From Scenedesmus sp. ARA3 (lineage: Eukaryota; Chlorophyta; Chlorophyceae; Sphaeropleales; Scenedesmaceae), in the NCBI GenBank assembly GCA_004335835.1, contig RWJK01001943.1, positions 1 to 64,000 of the forward strand: DNA of 64,000 nt, written 5' to 3'. This document shows positions 32,501-45,275 of this stretch, piece after piece. Every line of letters starts with the position of its first letter. The first letter of the stretch is position 1. The position numbers were made by a program, and so were the translations under genes. The notes beneath the pieces were generated by a model. The model saw nothing but the letters and a program-made list of their open reading frames with translations. It did no database searches and was not told the DNA's origin.

Positions 32501-35500
32501 GGCATGGCAGTGACCGCACAGCTCCAATGTGTGCCGCTGCTTGCATTGCTTATTTTGGCCTGCTCCAAGCTACTTTGCTGTGCTGCTGTAACAGTTTGCT
32601 GCTGCTGCTGCTGTTGCTGCTGCTGTTGCTGCAGGGCACTGTGCTGATGAGCCTGCTGCAGCCGCCTCCGGAGGTGTTTGAGCTGTTTGATGACGTGATG
32701 CTGCTGTCGGAGGGCCAGGTGGTCTACCACGGGCCCAGGGAGGATATGTGAGTGCCGCCTTGAAGAAGAAGTGGCACATCACTGGTGTTACTTTGCCAAC
32801 TACTGCTAGAATGCCTTCCACAATCTCAGGCAGATGTATTTATATGCTGGCCTGCTTTGAAGAGCCTCCTGGCGCGTTGATTGGGAAATACTGCTGACAT
32901 ATATGCCGTGTCCACCTTTCCTGCAGTGTGGGCTTCTTTGCTGGCCTGGGCTTTGCCATTTCCGAGCGCAAGGGAGTTGCGGATTTCCTGCAAGAGGTGA
33001 CCAGCCGCAAGGACCAGCCGCAGTACTGGGCAGGGCCTGCCGAGCAGTATGCCTTCATGCCTGTGGAGGCGTTTCATGCCGCCTACCAGGCCAGCCCCCA
33101 GGGGAAGGCCATGCTGGCTGCAACAAGCGCGCCACCGCCTGTGCCCCCACCAGGCCTGGACCCGCTTGTGCGCGAAAAGTAGGTGTCCTGCTGGCTGCTG
33201 AGCTCAAAAGGGCAATAGCAGTTGCACCTTCAGCGGTGCTGCTAGTTGTTGGTCAGTGCATGGCTCGCTGCAACAGACACAACTGCTAACTCAGCAGAAA
33301 ATATATTAGTATCCAACCCGCGGTGTGTTGCTGTCTGCCTGCCTGCCTGCTGTGCTGCAGGTATGCGCTGGATGGCATGGGCTCCTTCAAGGCGCTCATG
33401 CGGCGCGACTGGATCCTGATGCAACGCAACTACTTCCTGTACGCGTTCAAGACGGCACAGGTGCTGTTTCTGGGCGTGCTGACAGGCACGCTCTTCCTCA
33501 AGGGCCAGGTGGACACCACCACAGTGGCCAACGCCACGCTGCTGCTGGGCCTGCTGTTCTTTAGCATCGTGCAGCTCATGTTCAGCAGCTTCGCGGAGAT
33601 GCCGCTGCTGCTGATGAGCCTGCCGGTGTTCTTCCGCCAGCGCTCGCTGGCCATGTTCCCGGCCTGGGCCTACTGCCTGCCCACCACCATCCTGCGCATC
33701 CCGCTGTCGCTGGTGGAGAGCCTGGTGTGGTCCTGCATCGTGTACTGGCTCACAGGACTGGCCCCAGATGCCGGCAGGTGCGGCGGGATCGTCACCAGCG
33801 CTGCTCACAAACGTCTTTTGTCCTTGTTTGTGGTCACAGCTAGATGAGTGCAGCACCCCCTGTGCAACATGTCAGCTTGCATGTGTGCCAGGTGGTTGCA
33901 CACTACTGCTTTGCTTTGTTGCCGCCCTTTTATATGTTGCTTTAACTCTATGCACGTGTTGCTGTCTGCTGGCAGGTTCTTTGTCTACCTGGGGTACCTG
34001 CTGCTGCTGCACCAGATGGGTATTGCCCTCTTCAGGTGAGCATGGCATGGGTGCACCCCACAGAATGGTCAACCCTGCAGCTGCTGTACTAGTTTTGCTG
34101 GCTTTGCACTGCTACTAGGAGGTACTCACATGCACAATATGTGGTAGCGCTGGTCTACACTGGGTTTAGCAGCCAGGTTTCTGCATCCCGTTGCTGGTTA
34201 CTTCACTTCACCAGTGCATCTGCGCCGTCCTCTGCCTGCTGCGCAGGATGATGGCTGCCCTGGGCAGGGACATCACGCGCACCAATGTGTTTGGCAGCCT
34301 GGCCATGGTGCTGCTCATCCTGCTGGGAGGCTTTGCGCTGAAGCGGCCCGATGTGGTGAGCTGCAACAGCAGCGCTGCTGGCACTAGCAGCAAGCCAAGC
34401 AAGCACGCTGCTGTTCAACACCTGCAGGTTGCACGACAGTGCTACTTTTGTCCTGCCATCTGCTGAACACTCTGTTCAATGCAGTCTTGGCTGATTGCAT
34501 CACAGTTTGCATAGCTGTGAAGAGCATGTGCCTTTTTGAGTACTCTCCAACCTGCTGCCATGCTGTTCTGCTGCCTGCAGCACCCCTGGTGGATCTGGAT
34601 GTTCTGGTCCAGCCCTATCACAGTGAGCGACTGCTGTGTGGCTTGTCCTAGCACGGCAGGGTCTGCTCTTGATCACTATCCTGGTTTCTCTGTTCTTGAG
34701 AGGCAAAGGGTGCATGCTTCAACTGCTTGTTACTATTGAGCTCGCTGCTGTCATGCATATGTTGGCAGCTTGCATCCTGTCATCTGCCTTTGCTGGCCTG
34801 CAAAAGCCGCTCCTACCAGCTATAATGCTTAGCGCTCATTCACGTCACTTGCTGCCGCAGTACGCCATCAACGCCCTGGCCCTCAACGAGATGTCCGCGC
34901 CGCGCTGGTCCATGCCACTCACGTTTGATGGCGTCACGCGGCCCATGGGCGAGTGGGTGCTGCTCAACAGCGGCCTCTTCACGGAGTCCTACTGGCGCTG
35001 GATGCCTGCACTGGTGCTGGTGGGCTACTGGGTGCTGTTCACTGCCATCACCTTCCTGGTCCTGCAGTACGCGCCACGTGAGTGATGCTGCTGGCTGAAG
35101 TGAAGCTGGCAGGCACTGCCTTGCTGTTGTCAGGATATCACCACTTTGACAACCTGTAGTAACTGTATGCCTGCAGGACTGCAACACTGTAAGCAAACAG
35201 AACATGGCCAGCACCTACAGCATTTACATGTTGGTTGATGGTGCGCTCTTGTGTGATACGTGTTGTTGCGCTTCTGCTATGCAGCCCCCAAGCAGGCCAC
35301 GCCGCTGCTCTCTGCCGAGTACCTGGCTGAGCGTGAGCTCAACAGGACAGGCACTGCGCCGGAGGCCCTGCTCGCCAAGTCTGCGTCGACAGACAAGCTC
35401 TCACGCACACCCAGCAGCAGTAGCAAGAAGAGCACCTCCGCCAAGCCCAGGCCAACCATCACTGCCACGCCAGCATCCCCTGCGAAACCTGCACAGGCAG

Positions 35501-38500
35501 TCGCCGGCACCAGCAGTGACAGCCTGTCTGACTCAGAGCTGTCAACAAACAGCGGCAAGGACCTGGAGTCGCTGGCGGTGCTGCAGCCTGATGCCAAGGC
35601 TGTTGCTGCTGGTGCCAAGGGCCTGGCGCTGCCTTTCAAGCCCATGAGCGTTGCTTTCAAGGACATCTGCTACTATGTGGACGCCCCAGGGGTGAGATGG
35701 GGCTCCTGACTTCCCCTTGCGCCTCTTTCAATGCTGCTGTTGCTCTAGCAAATGCTGCAGCTGCAAAGCGTGTGTTTAAGCGGAGCATGCTGACGCCTGT
35801 GGGCTGGCTTACTGCATGCCTAGCTCATAAGTTTACGACAAATCTTGTGCGTGCCATTGCGTTATGCGTGCTGTGTGCTGGTCAGTATGCTGTCAGATGA
35901 GCTGACACTTGTAGTTGCTTCTTGCAGGCTCCCAAGACCAAGGGCGACAAGTCAAAGGGCGGGCCAGTGCCCCAGCTGCAGCTGCTGCACAACATTACTG
36001 GCTCATTCAGGCCTGGCGTGCTGACTGCCCTTATGGGAGTGTCAGGTGCGGGGCAGCCACACCACTTGCCGGCACTTGACAAGCGGGGAAGTCATATGTT
36101 GATGCAAGGGCGTGATCTGCTGTGGTCGCTGCTTGTCCTGTTTGTGCTGCACGCACCACGGTTACAATGTCAGTGATGCATGCAACTCAGAATTTGCATG
36201 TATGTTCTGGTATGCATGTGGCTCTATTCTACAATCCAAGTGAACCCTCCACCCATGCTGTCTGTCTGCCTGCCTGCAGGTGCCGGAAAGACCACGCTGA
36301 TGGACGTGCTGGCTGGGCGCAAGACCACGGGCCGCGTGGAGGGCCAGGTCTGGGTGGACGGCCACCCCAAGCAGCAGCACACCTTTGCGCGCGTGTGCGG
36401 CTATGTGGAGCAGACAGACATCCACACCGCCAGGGTGAGGGTGCAATTGGGGCTGCCTGCGCTGGTTCTAGCAGCATGCTGGTGGCCTTGCACAAGCAGC
36501 ATGTTGCTGTGCTATTTGAGTCCATCAGCAGCTTCTCAGCACCAGGCAGGCAGATGTCCTGCCTATGCTGTGAGTACCTCGGTTAAACACGCTGCTTCCT
36601 TCCACTCATTATAATACGTTGTCAACTGCTGGTGCATGTCGCTGCTGGCTGCAGACGACCGTACGTGAGGCGCTGGTGGTGTCTGCCACGCTGCGGCTGT
36701 GGGAGACGCGTGACAAGGCGCTGATTGAGTCGTTTGTGGACGAGGTGCTGCAGCTGGTGGAGCTGGACTCCACACGCAATGCGCTGGTGAGGGCTGTGCC
36801 AGGCTTGCACAGGCATTCGGGGTGCCATGGCTTGGTCAGGGGACACAGCACAGGATTTGAGTAAAGTGCATGGTACTGCATGCAGCACATCTGTGGTGTG
36901 CCTCACCGCACCACACACGGTATGGCTTACGCGCAGCTGCAAGTGCATGGCAGCCGCCTGCCCCAGTGCCTCAGATGCGTCTGCTGCTGCTCACCCTGCT
37001 CTCAGGTGGGCGATGCGGGCGAGTGGGGCCTGTCCATTGAGCAGCGCAAGCGCCTCACTATTGCCGTGGAGCTGGTGGCCAACCCCAGCGTGGTGTTCAT
37101 GGACGAGCCCACCAGCGGCCTGGACGCGCGCGCCGCTGCCATCGTGATGCGCGCCGTGCGCAACACCGTCAATACCGGACGCACCGTGGTGTGCACCATC
37201 CACCAGCCCTCCATCGACATTATCGACGTGAGTGCTGCATCACTACCAAGCATAGGTTCACTGGGCTTGGATTAACGTACAGCTGCTGCTCATCGGTAAC
37301 TGCATCACAGTACAGCATCAGCCATGCCCCAGGGGCCTTAACTGTTATCATAGGCAGCCTCCCACACACCCCACTTGCTCCCTGATGCAGTGCAACCACA
37401 TTGCGCCACTTAACACTCACTGCATGCTTTCACCTCTCCCCTGCACTCTCAGGCCTTTGATGAGCTGCTGCTGCTGGCGCGTGGCGGCCGCACCATCTAC
37501 CACGGCGCGCTGGGGCGCAACAGCCAGCAGCTGATTGACTACTTCACCGCCACGCCAGGCGTGGTGCCGCCCCGCACCGGGCTCAACCCTGCCACCTGGA
37601 TGCTGGACATCAGCGCGGTGGGCTCGCAGGCGGCGCTGGGCGTGGACTTTGCTGACGTATACGGCGCCAGCGAGCTGTGCAAGTGAGTGCCAGGCGGCAT
37701 CAAACCAGCCAGGTGCCTGCGAGGGGCGGCATGCATGACAAATTTACCTCGAACCTTGCATTGTTGCCAGTGAGCACAGGGCGCTGTCCGCTGGAGAATG
37801 TACGCTTGTTCCCATTAGTGTTTTTCATATCCTGTGCAAAACGTGTGCTGCAAATACTGCTGCAATTGCTGCACCATGCTCGCAGGGGCAATACAGTGCT
37901 GGTGGAGCAGCTGGCGCAGCCGCAGCCAGGCAGCAGCCCGCTGCACTTCGATCGGCCCTATGCAGCGTCAACCTGGCAGCAGTTTGACGTGCTCATGCGC
38001 CGCTGGCTGCAGTCATACTGGCGCCACCCCCTGTACAACGCCACGCGCTTTGCGTACTGTGTGCTGCTGGGCGTGATCCTGGGCACGGTGTACCTGTGGA
38101 AGGGCGGCAAGAGGTGAGGGGCCTGCTGCCTTGCAGGCTGCATCAGTGCAGCCAACCATGCACAACACTGTGGACTGCTGGCAGCTTTTGGCGCAGCTGC
38201 TGATGCACATGTTTGCTAGTTGACTGCTTAGCTGCTTCGCGTTCAACTGCTCCAGTCAGCAGAGTACTTATCCATCTTGATTGTGTCATTTCTTGTATCT
38301 TCGATATTTTCCCTTACAAATCACTGCCGTGGTGGTGTGTTTGTGCGCAGGGATTCGCTGAACGACGTCACCAACATCATGGGTGCGCTCTTCATCTGCA
38401 TCACCTTCCTGGGCACCTCCAACGCCAGCGGCGTGCAGCCCATCGTGGCGGCGGAGCGCCCGGTGTTCTACAGGGAGGTGGCCAGCGGCATGTACAGCCA

Positions 38501-39832
38501 GCTGCCCTTCGCCGTGGCACAGGTGCGCGCCTGGCTGTGGCAGCGACAGAGCTGTGAGCTGGCTGGCTTCCCTCCAAGCTGCAGCATTACCCTTGTGCAT
38601 GTCGGTTGTGCTTGACAGTTGTGCTGACCAGACCTGCTATTGCACAATAGGCGGGTACTAACATGGCATGAGGCGCTGCTCATCCTGGCTGCTGCTGTCT
38701 GCTTGTCTGTCGCACAGGTGCTTGTGGAGCTGCCGTACGTTGCGCTGCAGTCGCTGCTGTACAGCGGCATCACCTACCTGCTGGTGGGCTTTGAGCTGGC
38801 TGCCGCCAAGTTCTTCTGGTACCTGCTGTTCACCTTCCTCACGCTCACCTTCTTCACATACTACGGTGAGGGCACGCGTACCACGTACAGTTTATGGATA
38901 GCAGCAGCTGTCACCGTGATCATTGCACACGTCAAGCTGCACTTCAGTTCAACCTGGAGGTTCTGTGTGCCTGCAACTTGCTGGGTATCGTGTGGCCAGC
39001 ACAGGTTGTCTTGGGTGAAGCAGAACACCACATGCTGATGCTGAGTGATGTGTTGCTGCCCTGCAGGCATGATGGCTGTGGCCATCAGCCCAGTGCTGGA
39101 GCTGGCGGCAATCATGAGCAGCTCCTTCTACAGGTAGGCCAGGCCACACGGTGCTGCAGCGGCAGTTATATACAGCGTGTCTTGCTTCAGCAGCCAGACC
39201 CGCCGATGACCATTAAAGTTGTGGCTGTAGCCAGCCCAGTGGACCTGCAGCTGACCTGCGTGTGGCCGTGCACTCACCTGCTGCCTCTGCCCTTGTCTGG
39301 GTGCTTGCCTGCCGCTGCGCGCAGTGTGTGGTTCATGTTTGCAGGCTTCTTCCTGCCCTACAGCGCCATGCCCGCTTGGTGGTCCTGGATCTACTGGGTC
39401 AACCCGCTGTCGTACATGCTGTACGGCATCATTGCGTCACAGCTGGGCGACGTGACCTCCACCATTGTCGTGGGGCCGGGCCAGGTCACAACGGTGCAGC
39501 TGCTGCTAAAGGGTGAGCAACTTGCTGCGTGTGAATGCAAAACTAGTAAAGATGTAATCACGTGGCCGTCACCAGATCGTCCTAACAACATCTGATGCAT
39601 TCTGCAGTACGCCAAGGCAGGCATTGTGCAGGCAGCAAGCAGCCATGAGTGATCACTGACTTTTACTCATGGTGCTGCTTACCCTGCTGCTATTGCTGCT
39701 CCCATTGCAGACTGGCTGGGCTTTGAGACCTCCTTTGTGGGGCCCTGTGCCGCCATCATGGCTGGCTTCATAGTGGCCTTCTGCGTGGCCATCGTGGCAG
39801 CCATCCGCTACTTCAACTTCCAGCGCCGCTGA
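29506..39832 (+). CDS. Full-size PDR-type ABCG transporter
   Basis: Twenty-eight exons give 1541 residues, from [20 protein letters not shown] to FNFQRR-stop. The order is NBD1-TMD1-NBD2-TMD2, the reverse order that marks PDR/ABCG pumps. NBD1 has Walker A GPPGSGKSM split by an intron at 30863/31164, signature [13 protein letters not shown] and Walker [16 protein letters not shown]1 includes [21 protein letters not shown] Ser-rich linker (about 830-920) follows. NBD2 has [19 protein letters not shown], split at 36045/36280, then EQTDIHT, the degenerate signature [14 protein letters not shown] and [23 protein letters not shown]2 ends in a hydrophobic run before FNFQRR. These pumps export lipids, hormones or toxic compounds across the plasma membrane; the substrate here cannot be told. 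Intron 3 has a GC donor (CACAG|GCAAGT at 30086). The donor after exon 9 lies in a 48-bp tandem repeat. Confidence 0.93.
32399..32539 (+). repeat. 48-bp tandem repeat (three copies) triplicating a 5' splice site
   Basis: Units begin at 32399, 32447 and 32495 and are nearly identical (first unit GTGAGGGGCAGGG, the others GTGAGCGGCA). Each start is preceded by CTGGAG, so there are three donors of form CTGGAG|GTGAG. The unit is 16 codons with no stop, giving optional inserts beginning VRGRAVTAQ and VSGRAVTAQ after the ABCG residues NYVHLLE. Confidence 0.92.
32598..32633 (+). repeat. Interrupted (CTG)n tract before the exon 10 acceptor of the ABCG gene
   Basis: CTG/TTG triplets run directly into the acceptor TTGCTGCAG|GGC. 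This is the same arrangement as at 9784-9823. Confidence 0.8.
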
Positions 39833-41689
39833 GCTCAGCCGCTGCGCACGATGTGTGCGGCCAGTTGGACGCTGGTGGCCTGCCCATGCGGCAGTGCTGC
39901 TGGCTAGTCAATTGAGGGATGCTGGGCTGCGTTTCGTATCTCAGGGTGTGCTTTTGGGCGGGGTAAACGTTCACGGCTGCACAGCTGCAGTTGTTGTGCG
40001 CATGTGCAGCGTTCTTATTGTCGCTCTGTGCACTGGTATAGGCACGCATTGGTGTTTGAGGAAACCGAGCACCTTAAGCAATAACATCTGCGCGCCACAT
40101 TCAACAGCTGTCTCACTGGTGAAAGGTGGTGAGTGTAGGGTTTGTGAAACAACCCAATTATCGCGAAGCGGCAGCTACCTTACCTTCTTAACTAGGCTGG
40201 TGTTTGGTGGACCTATATGCTTTTTGTGTATTCGGCGATTACAACGGAGTACATTGCTTGTTACGCTGTCTCTGAGCTTATACAGCTGGCAACTAAATCT
40301 GTGTAAGGAGTGTCAACTGGCATCAATGTGACCTTTTGGGCAATAATTGCGCACTTTGGTGTATTGCTCATTCAGGTGGGCCACAGGTCCATGAATGGTT
40401 TCATCAAAAGCCTGATCTCAGGCTTGTATGCTATTGGCATCAACACGGTGCCGCAGTGCAGGCGCATCAGCACACAATTGTGTGTAAACGGATGTTGCAT
40501 GACCACATTCCTGCTGTAGTGGCTGGGCTACTTGACCCACTGTGTTGAGTGCATCAGCAGAATTTGCTGGATGGCAGACCCTGTCTTTGAGCTTTTAAGG
40601 CCATAGACCACTGTAGTCTTTGCCATAGCATTGGTGGTGGTGGTGGTGGGGGGGGGGGCGTGGTTACTGAGAGTGTTTAGAGTGAGTGAGTGGCTCCCCA
40701 GGCAGCGTGCATTGCCTGTGCGAGACTGGAGGTAAACTGGACTGGTGCTGTTGGCATTTATAGTGAGTGGTGTTACTGTCACAGCGTTATTGGTGTTATA
40801 TATGCAGGCTGCAGTGATACCTTTCTGGTGTTGCTCTGGATTATAATATTGAGCGTGGTGGCCGGTCCTCGTGTGGGGCATCCCACCTGTTTTGTTGGTG
40901 GCAGAAAGAAGCAACCCTGCTGTTTCTGCAGCTGTGCTGGTGAGCAGTTGCCCGCCATACGCTCCATAGCCGTCTGCCAGAGGCACGTATAGTGAAAGAG
41001 TACCGGTAGTGATTATTACAGCGCGCCGCGCGCGTAGTGATTGTTACTGAGGCTCAGTCATACTGTCAATATTGTCTGATGCTACGTTATTGGGCAAGCG
41101 ATGCAACTAGTACCCTATGGTTCAGGTCTGGTGATGATCCCTATTTGATGGGCGTTACATATTCTTTCTTGGTCATGTTAACTCACACATTCAAGGTTAC
41201 ACTCAACGCCTGCGCCCATCAGGCCTCTCTGCCTAGGTCACGTCCTGTGCATGCATGCAATGCTGTGTCCTTCCACAAGCTGCTTCCACAAGCCTAGCCA
41301 GACATATACATGTGGGTGTACACCTCCACGCCAACCTGCAGTGTGAAATCTTCCTGCACCTGCGAAACCACAGGGAAAAACAACCACCGTAGCCAAGAAC
41401 TCGGACTGCGCCTGCTCACCCTTGCACAACGCAGGCACCGTACAAATGAGCATACGGCTCTGCAGCAACCCCCACAGCTCACGCGCCTTCAGCCAACCCT
41501 TCGTCACCTGTAACCAAAACATGAAGCTGAACACCCACACAACAAGATTACGTTGCGATTGGCCAGAACAATATCACCAGCAGCAGCTCTTGCCAATCAC
41601 TGCCGCTCCCAACCACCAGCACAACTCAACCCTTGCCAGCGCAGCTGCCATACCGCCTGCCGGCCCCGCGTCATCCTAACGACCCCTGC
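39833..41689. other. Convergent 3' region, no gene seen
   Basis: About 1.86 kb lie between the ABCG (+) and GrpE (-) stops. TGTAA motifs near 40302 and 40483 may polyadenylate the ABCG transcript. A (GGT)n then G-run microsatellite lies at about 40633-40658. No ORF here is convincing. Confidence 0.4.
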
Positions 41690-44282
41690 TCAGGGTGACT
41701 CATCGATGCTGTTGGGCTCAGAGTCCGTGTCTGCGCTGGCAGCCGGCGCGGCCTCCTCCCGGAAGGAGACCTTGACCATGGCGGGCCGCAGCAGGCGCTC
41801 ACCCATCCTGAAGCCCTTGCGGAATTCCAGCAGCACGGTGCCGTCAGGCACATCGTCACTGGGCTCGCGCATGATGGCCTCATGCAGCTCGGGGTCAAAG
41901 GGCGCGCCCACGGTGTCCACGGTCTCCACCCCGAGGCCCTTCATGATGTCCACCATCTGCTTGTACAAGCCCTGAGAGGAGGAGACAGGGGACAGCAGCA
42001 GCACATACATGTCAGCAACATCAACACTGATTAGGCAGATGCTGTGGTTGACAGTCGACAACAGACTGCATGTGCGTCAGCATGCACCGGACAGCACAAC
42101 AGGCAAGCCAGCCAGCCAGCGAGGCAGCCAGCCAGCCAGCCAGCTAGCAGAAACAGCTCAGCAGCAGAAACAGCTCAGCAGACGGCGCCGCACCTGGTAG
42201 CTGTTATTAATCTTCTGCTCGCCCTCCGTCTCCGGCTTGACCTGGGTGCGCGCCAGCTCAAAGTTGTCCAGGCAGGGCAGCAGGCCAGCGATGACGTCAC
42301 CCTTGGCGCGCGATGACAGCTCGTCCTTCTCAGCAGCCTGTGGCCCAAATTGCAGCAGCAGCAGCAGCAGCAGCAACACAGTGTTGAGCATGGCAGCAAC
42401 ACGTTGATCGGCAGCTGCTGGGCACGGGTTTTGCTGCGTGTGACACAAAAGCCAGGCCCCAAAGACAAGGCATGTACGGCTGTTTAGTTGTAAGCCGCTC
42501 CAGCCCAAGCGAAACGTAATGCAGTGCTGTTGCACACTGCCTGCTGCCTGCTGCCAGGTGCTGGCAGTGCCGGCCTCCTGCCTGCCTGCCTGCCTGCCCC
42601 TCACCGTGCGCTTCCTGAAGTTCTCAAAGTCTGCTGTGAGGCGCAGCAGCTGGTCCTTGCTGGCTGCCAGGCTGCCTTCAAGGCCCTCAGCCTTGGACGC
42701 GACGCCTGCAGGGGCGGGGCGCAGGCGGTTCACCAGGGAGTTGAGGACTGCAGCTAGAGGGCCTGGCCGCGCAGGTCGGCCTAGCATGTATGTAGAGCAC
42801 ACAAACCGATAAGGGCTGCTCTGCATGATCCTTTGCGACCGCAGCGACATAGCGATGTTGCTGCATGCAATCATGGCTCTGCATCAATTCTGCATCTCAG
42901 CAGCACACATGCTATACTGCCGCCTGCCACCTGTGTAGCACCCGTCAAACCCGCCTAACTTGCTGCACAGCAACTGTGTCCAATGCCACCAGTTGCATGC
43001 CCTTCACCACCACCGCTGCTGCTGCTGCTGCTGCTGTGCGGCCTCACCTGCTGATGCTGCCAGCTGGTCCCGCAGGTCAAACAGCTCCCCCTCCAGCTCA
43101 GCTAGCAGCTCACCCTACAGCAGCAAAGGCGGCAGCCAGGCAGCAGCAGACAGCAAGCAGTGAGCAGGCATGCTGCGGCTCTCGTCCTTGTTGCGTGGAC
43201 AGAGCGTCACGGCCGCTGAGCAGCTGCAGCATCTCAAGGTTAGCAGCCTGCCCCACTGCACAAAGCGGCATTGCCGCAATACACGCTTGTAGGCTGCGCA
43301 TGAATGTGCCACGGTGGCAGGCATTGGTACCGGCCGCAGCGCGAACAGCAATTGCGACCGCCCCTGTCTTTGTGTCGTCTCGTTTGCTCCGCCGCTTACA
43401 CGACAAACCCATGCCACCCTCGCCACTACGTGTGCGCATTCTGCTGCCGCCGTGGACGACTCACCAGTAGCTTCCACTGAGGAAGCTGTTGAATCTGCTC
43501 ACCATGAGCGACCTGTCGAGGTTTTCATCCTCCAGCGCTTGCCTGGCGCGGTCCAGCGGCGACAGCAGCTGCTCCTGTGCGCCATTGCTGCAGCAGCAAG
43601 CAATGGCAATGCGCAACACACGTGCGGCAGCTCAATGACGCAGCTGCCAGGTTGCCATTACTGCTGGCAGTGCATGGCTGTGGCCCAGAGCATGCAGTGA
43701 TGGCCGCTCCTGCAACACCTGCTGTTAACCTATAATTCCGTTGCAGCACTTGCATTCGTCTTAAGATGAAAGGTCATTCGAGTCTCCTCTGCATGCATGC
43801 ATACTCAGCCAGTTCACAATGCATGCTGTGCACTACCAAAGAGTACGGCAACTTGTTGTGCCTGGCGTGCAGCCTCACCTGTCTGCTTCTGCTGGTGCCT
43901 CAGCCTCTGCTGTTGCCGCATCCTGTACACAACAATGCCAATTCTTGTCAAGTTATGCACCCATGCATGCACGTCCTGCACCACCACATGCTGCTGCCGG
44001 CACCAGAAGCAGTAGCAGCAGTGCTGAGCATGTAGAGTGACCTGTGCTTGTCACAACGCTTGCCCCATTTGCATTGGGTGAGCTTCAATATGTCATTCTA
44101 CTGGCTCTTTAACTTTCTGAACGAGTCACTGTACTTGCCTCTGCAGCCATCATCCGCACTAGTAGGCGTGGGTGTGGGTTGCAGGCTCCTCTCTGCACTG
44201 CCGGCTGGCGAGCTGCTGCATGGCTGCGCCTTGCTGAAGGACAACGAACGGCCAACCGTGCATTTCCGAAAGCCAGCTGCAT
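41690..44282 (-). CDS. CGE1: Chloroplast GrpE, nucleotide exchange factor for plastid Hsp70
   Basis: Seven exons (44282..44139, 43922..43879, 43587..43503, 43114..43048, 42705..42605, 42337..42194, 41971..41690) give 288 residues. The first exon is a plain chloroplast transit peptide rich in Arg, Ala and Ser: MQLAFGNARLAVRCPSARRS, ending LLVRMMAAE. A coiled-coil segment follows (RARQALEDENLDRSLM, GELLAELEGELFDLRDQLAA). The conserved GrpE core is LLRLTADFENFRKRT, then GLLPCLDNFELARTQV, KPETEGEQKINNSYQ, PFDPELHEAIMREPSDD and FRKGFRMGERLLRPAMVKVS. The match is closest to plant and algal plastid GrpE (CGE). The protein dimerises and speeds ADP release from stromal Hsp70. Intron 1 has a GC donor (GCAGAG|GCAAGT). 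A (CAG)n run at 42352-42376 on the plus strand lies in intron 5, before exon 6. Confidence 0.92.
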
Positions 44283-45275
44283 TGTGTGTGGCCTAACTGA
44301 GATGACGGTCTGAGGTGTCCACAGTGCTCTGCAGTGCAAGAGAGATGTCTGGCGTGTAGTGAGCAGGAAGCGAGCGGTTCTAGATTTTGATTATGTGCGT
44401 GTTGATCGGGTTCGGCTGTGCTTAGAATTCTCAGGGTAGCCTCGAGGGCTTTTAACGCTGCTTCTAGACCGCCGGATGTTCAAGCACAATCGTACACGAC
44501 AACAGCACTGCGTAAAGCACTGATTAAACACATTAGGCATCTCAAGACGCTGAAGGCGTTCTTGAGAAACGTTAGCAGACTTCAGTGATGATGGTGGCTG
44601 TGTTGAGCACCTGCAAAGCTGTCCTTCTGCTTTGCCCTCAGCATTCCCGCGGCGTGCTGCCGGGGACCAAATAGACAGCAAACTCGTGTTCAGGTCGGCA
44701 GTTACACCAATGCAGCAACTGCTGCTTAGCCACTTGCAGCATACATGCCAAACACCGGACAACACTGGCGCATAACATGATAATATGCATTGCTGATTAG
44801 CACCTCCTGTGCACATGGTGCTGTATCAAATGATAAAAGGTTGATCTAGGCGCAAGCATGTGTTGTGCTACGCTTGATGCAGCGATCATGTGCTGGGCAG
44901 GATGGATGCCTGCATCAGCGCCGCACAGTCTGACACTGTCGCGCTGGCAGCGCTGCAAGCCTTGTAAATCATGAAGCATTGATGCCGCCCTGCCAATCGA
45001 GCACAGCCAAGCCAGCCGCTCTATACGTGCTGCATGCATTTAGCAGCGATACCTGTCATGCATTTAGCAGCGATACCTGTCATGCGACAACACCTTTCTA
45101 GAAAATCACAACAGCACTTCCTGGAACTACAGCAATCAGGAATATGGTAATGTACAACGATCTGAGAACACAGCCAGCAGCGCAGGCCTTGCAAAATCAC
45201 CACGTCCACATAACAAAGTCACCCACATCACATACAATGCTGTGTCCTGCCACATCCCACCGCCACACTGCCGCC
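44283..45275. other. Spacer between two minus-strand genes
   Basis: About 1 kb holds the 5' flank of GrpE and the 3' flank of the OPR/HPR-RAP gene. The only structure I see is a short direct repeat at 45037-45084. Confidence 0.4.
45037..45084. repeat. 24-bp tandem duplication
   Basis: Two exact copies of a 24-base unit (catttagcagcg... gtcatg) lie head to tail in the spacer downstream of the OPR/HPR-RAP gene. No function is apparent. Confidence 0.85.

Noticed and set aside
42101..42180. GCCAGCCAG/CAGAAACAGCTCAG short repeats considered as a CRISPR-like or satellite array
   Set aside because: They are irregular, lack spacers of constant length, and lie within a GrpE intron; they are ordinary microsatellite.
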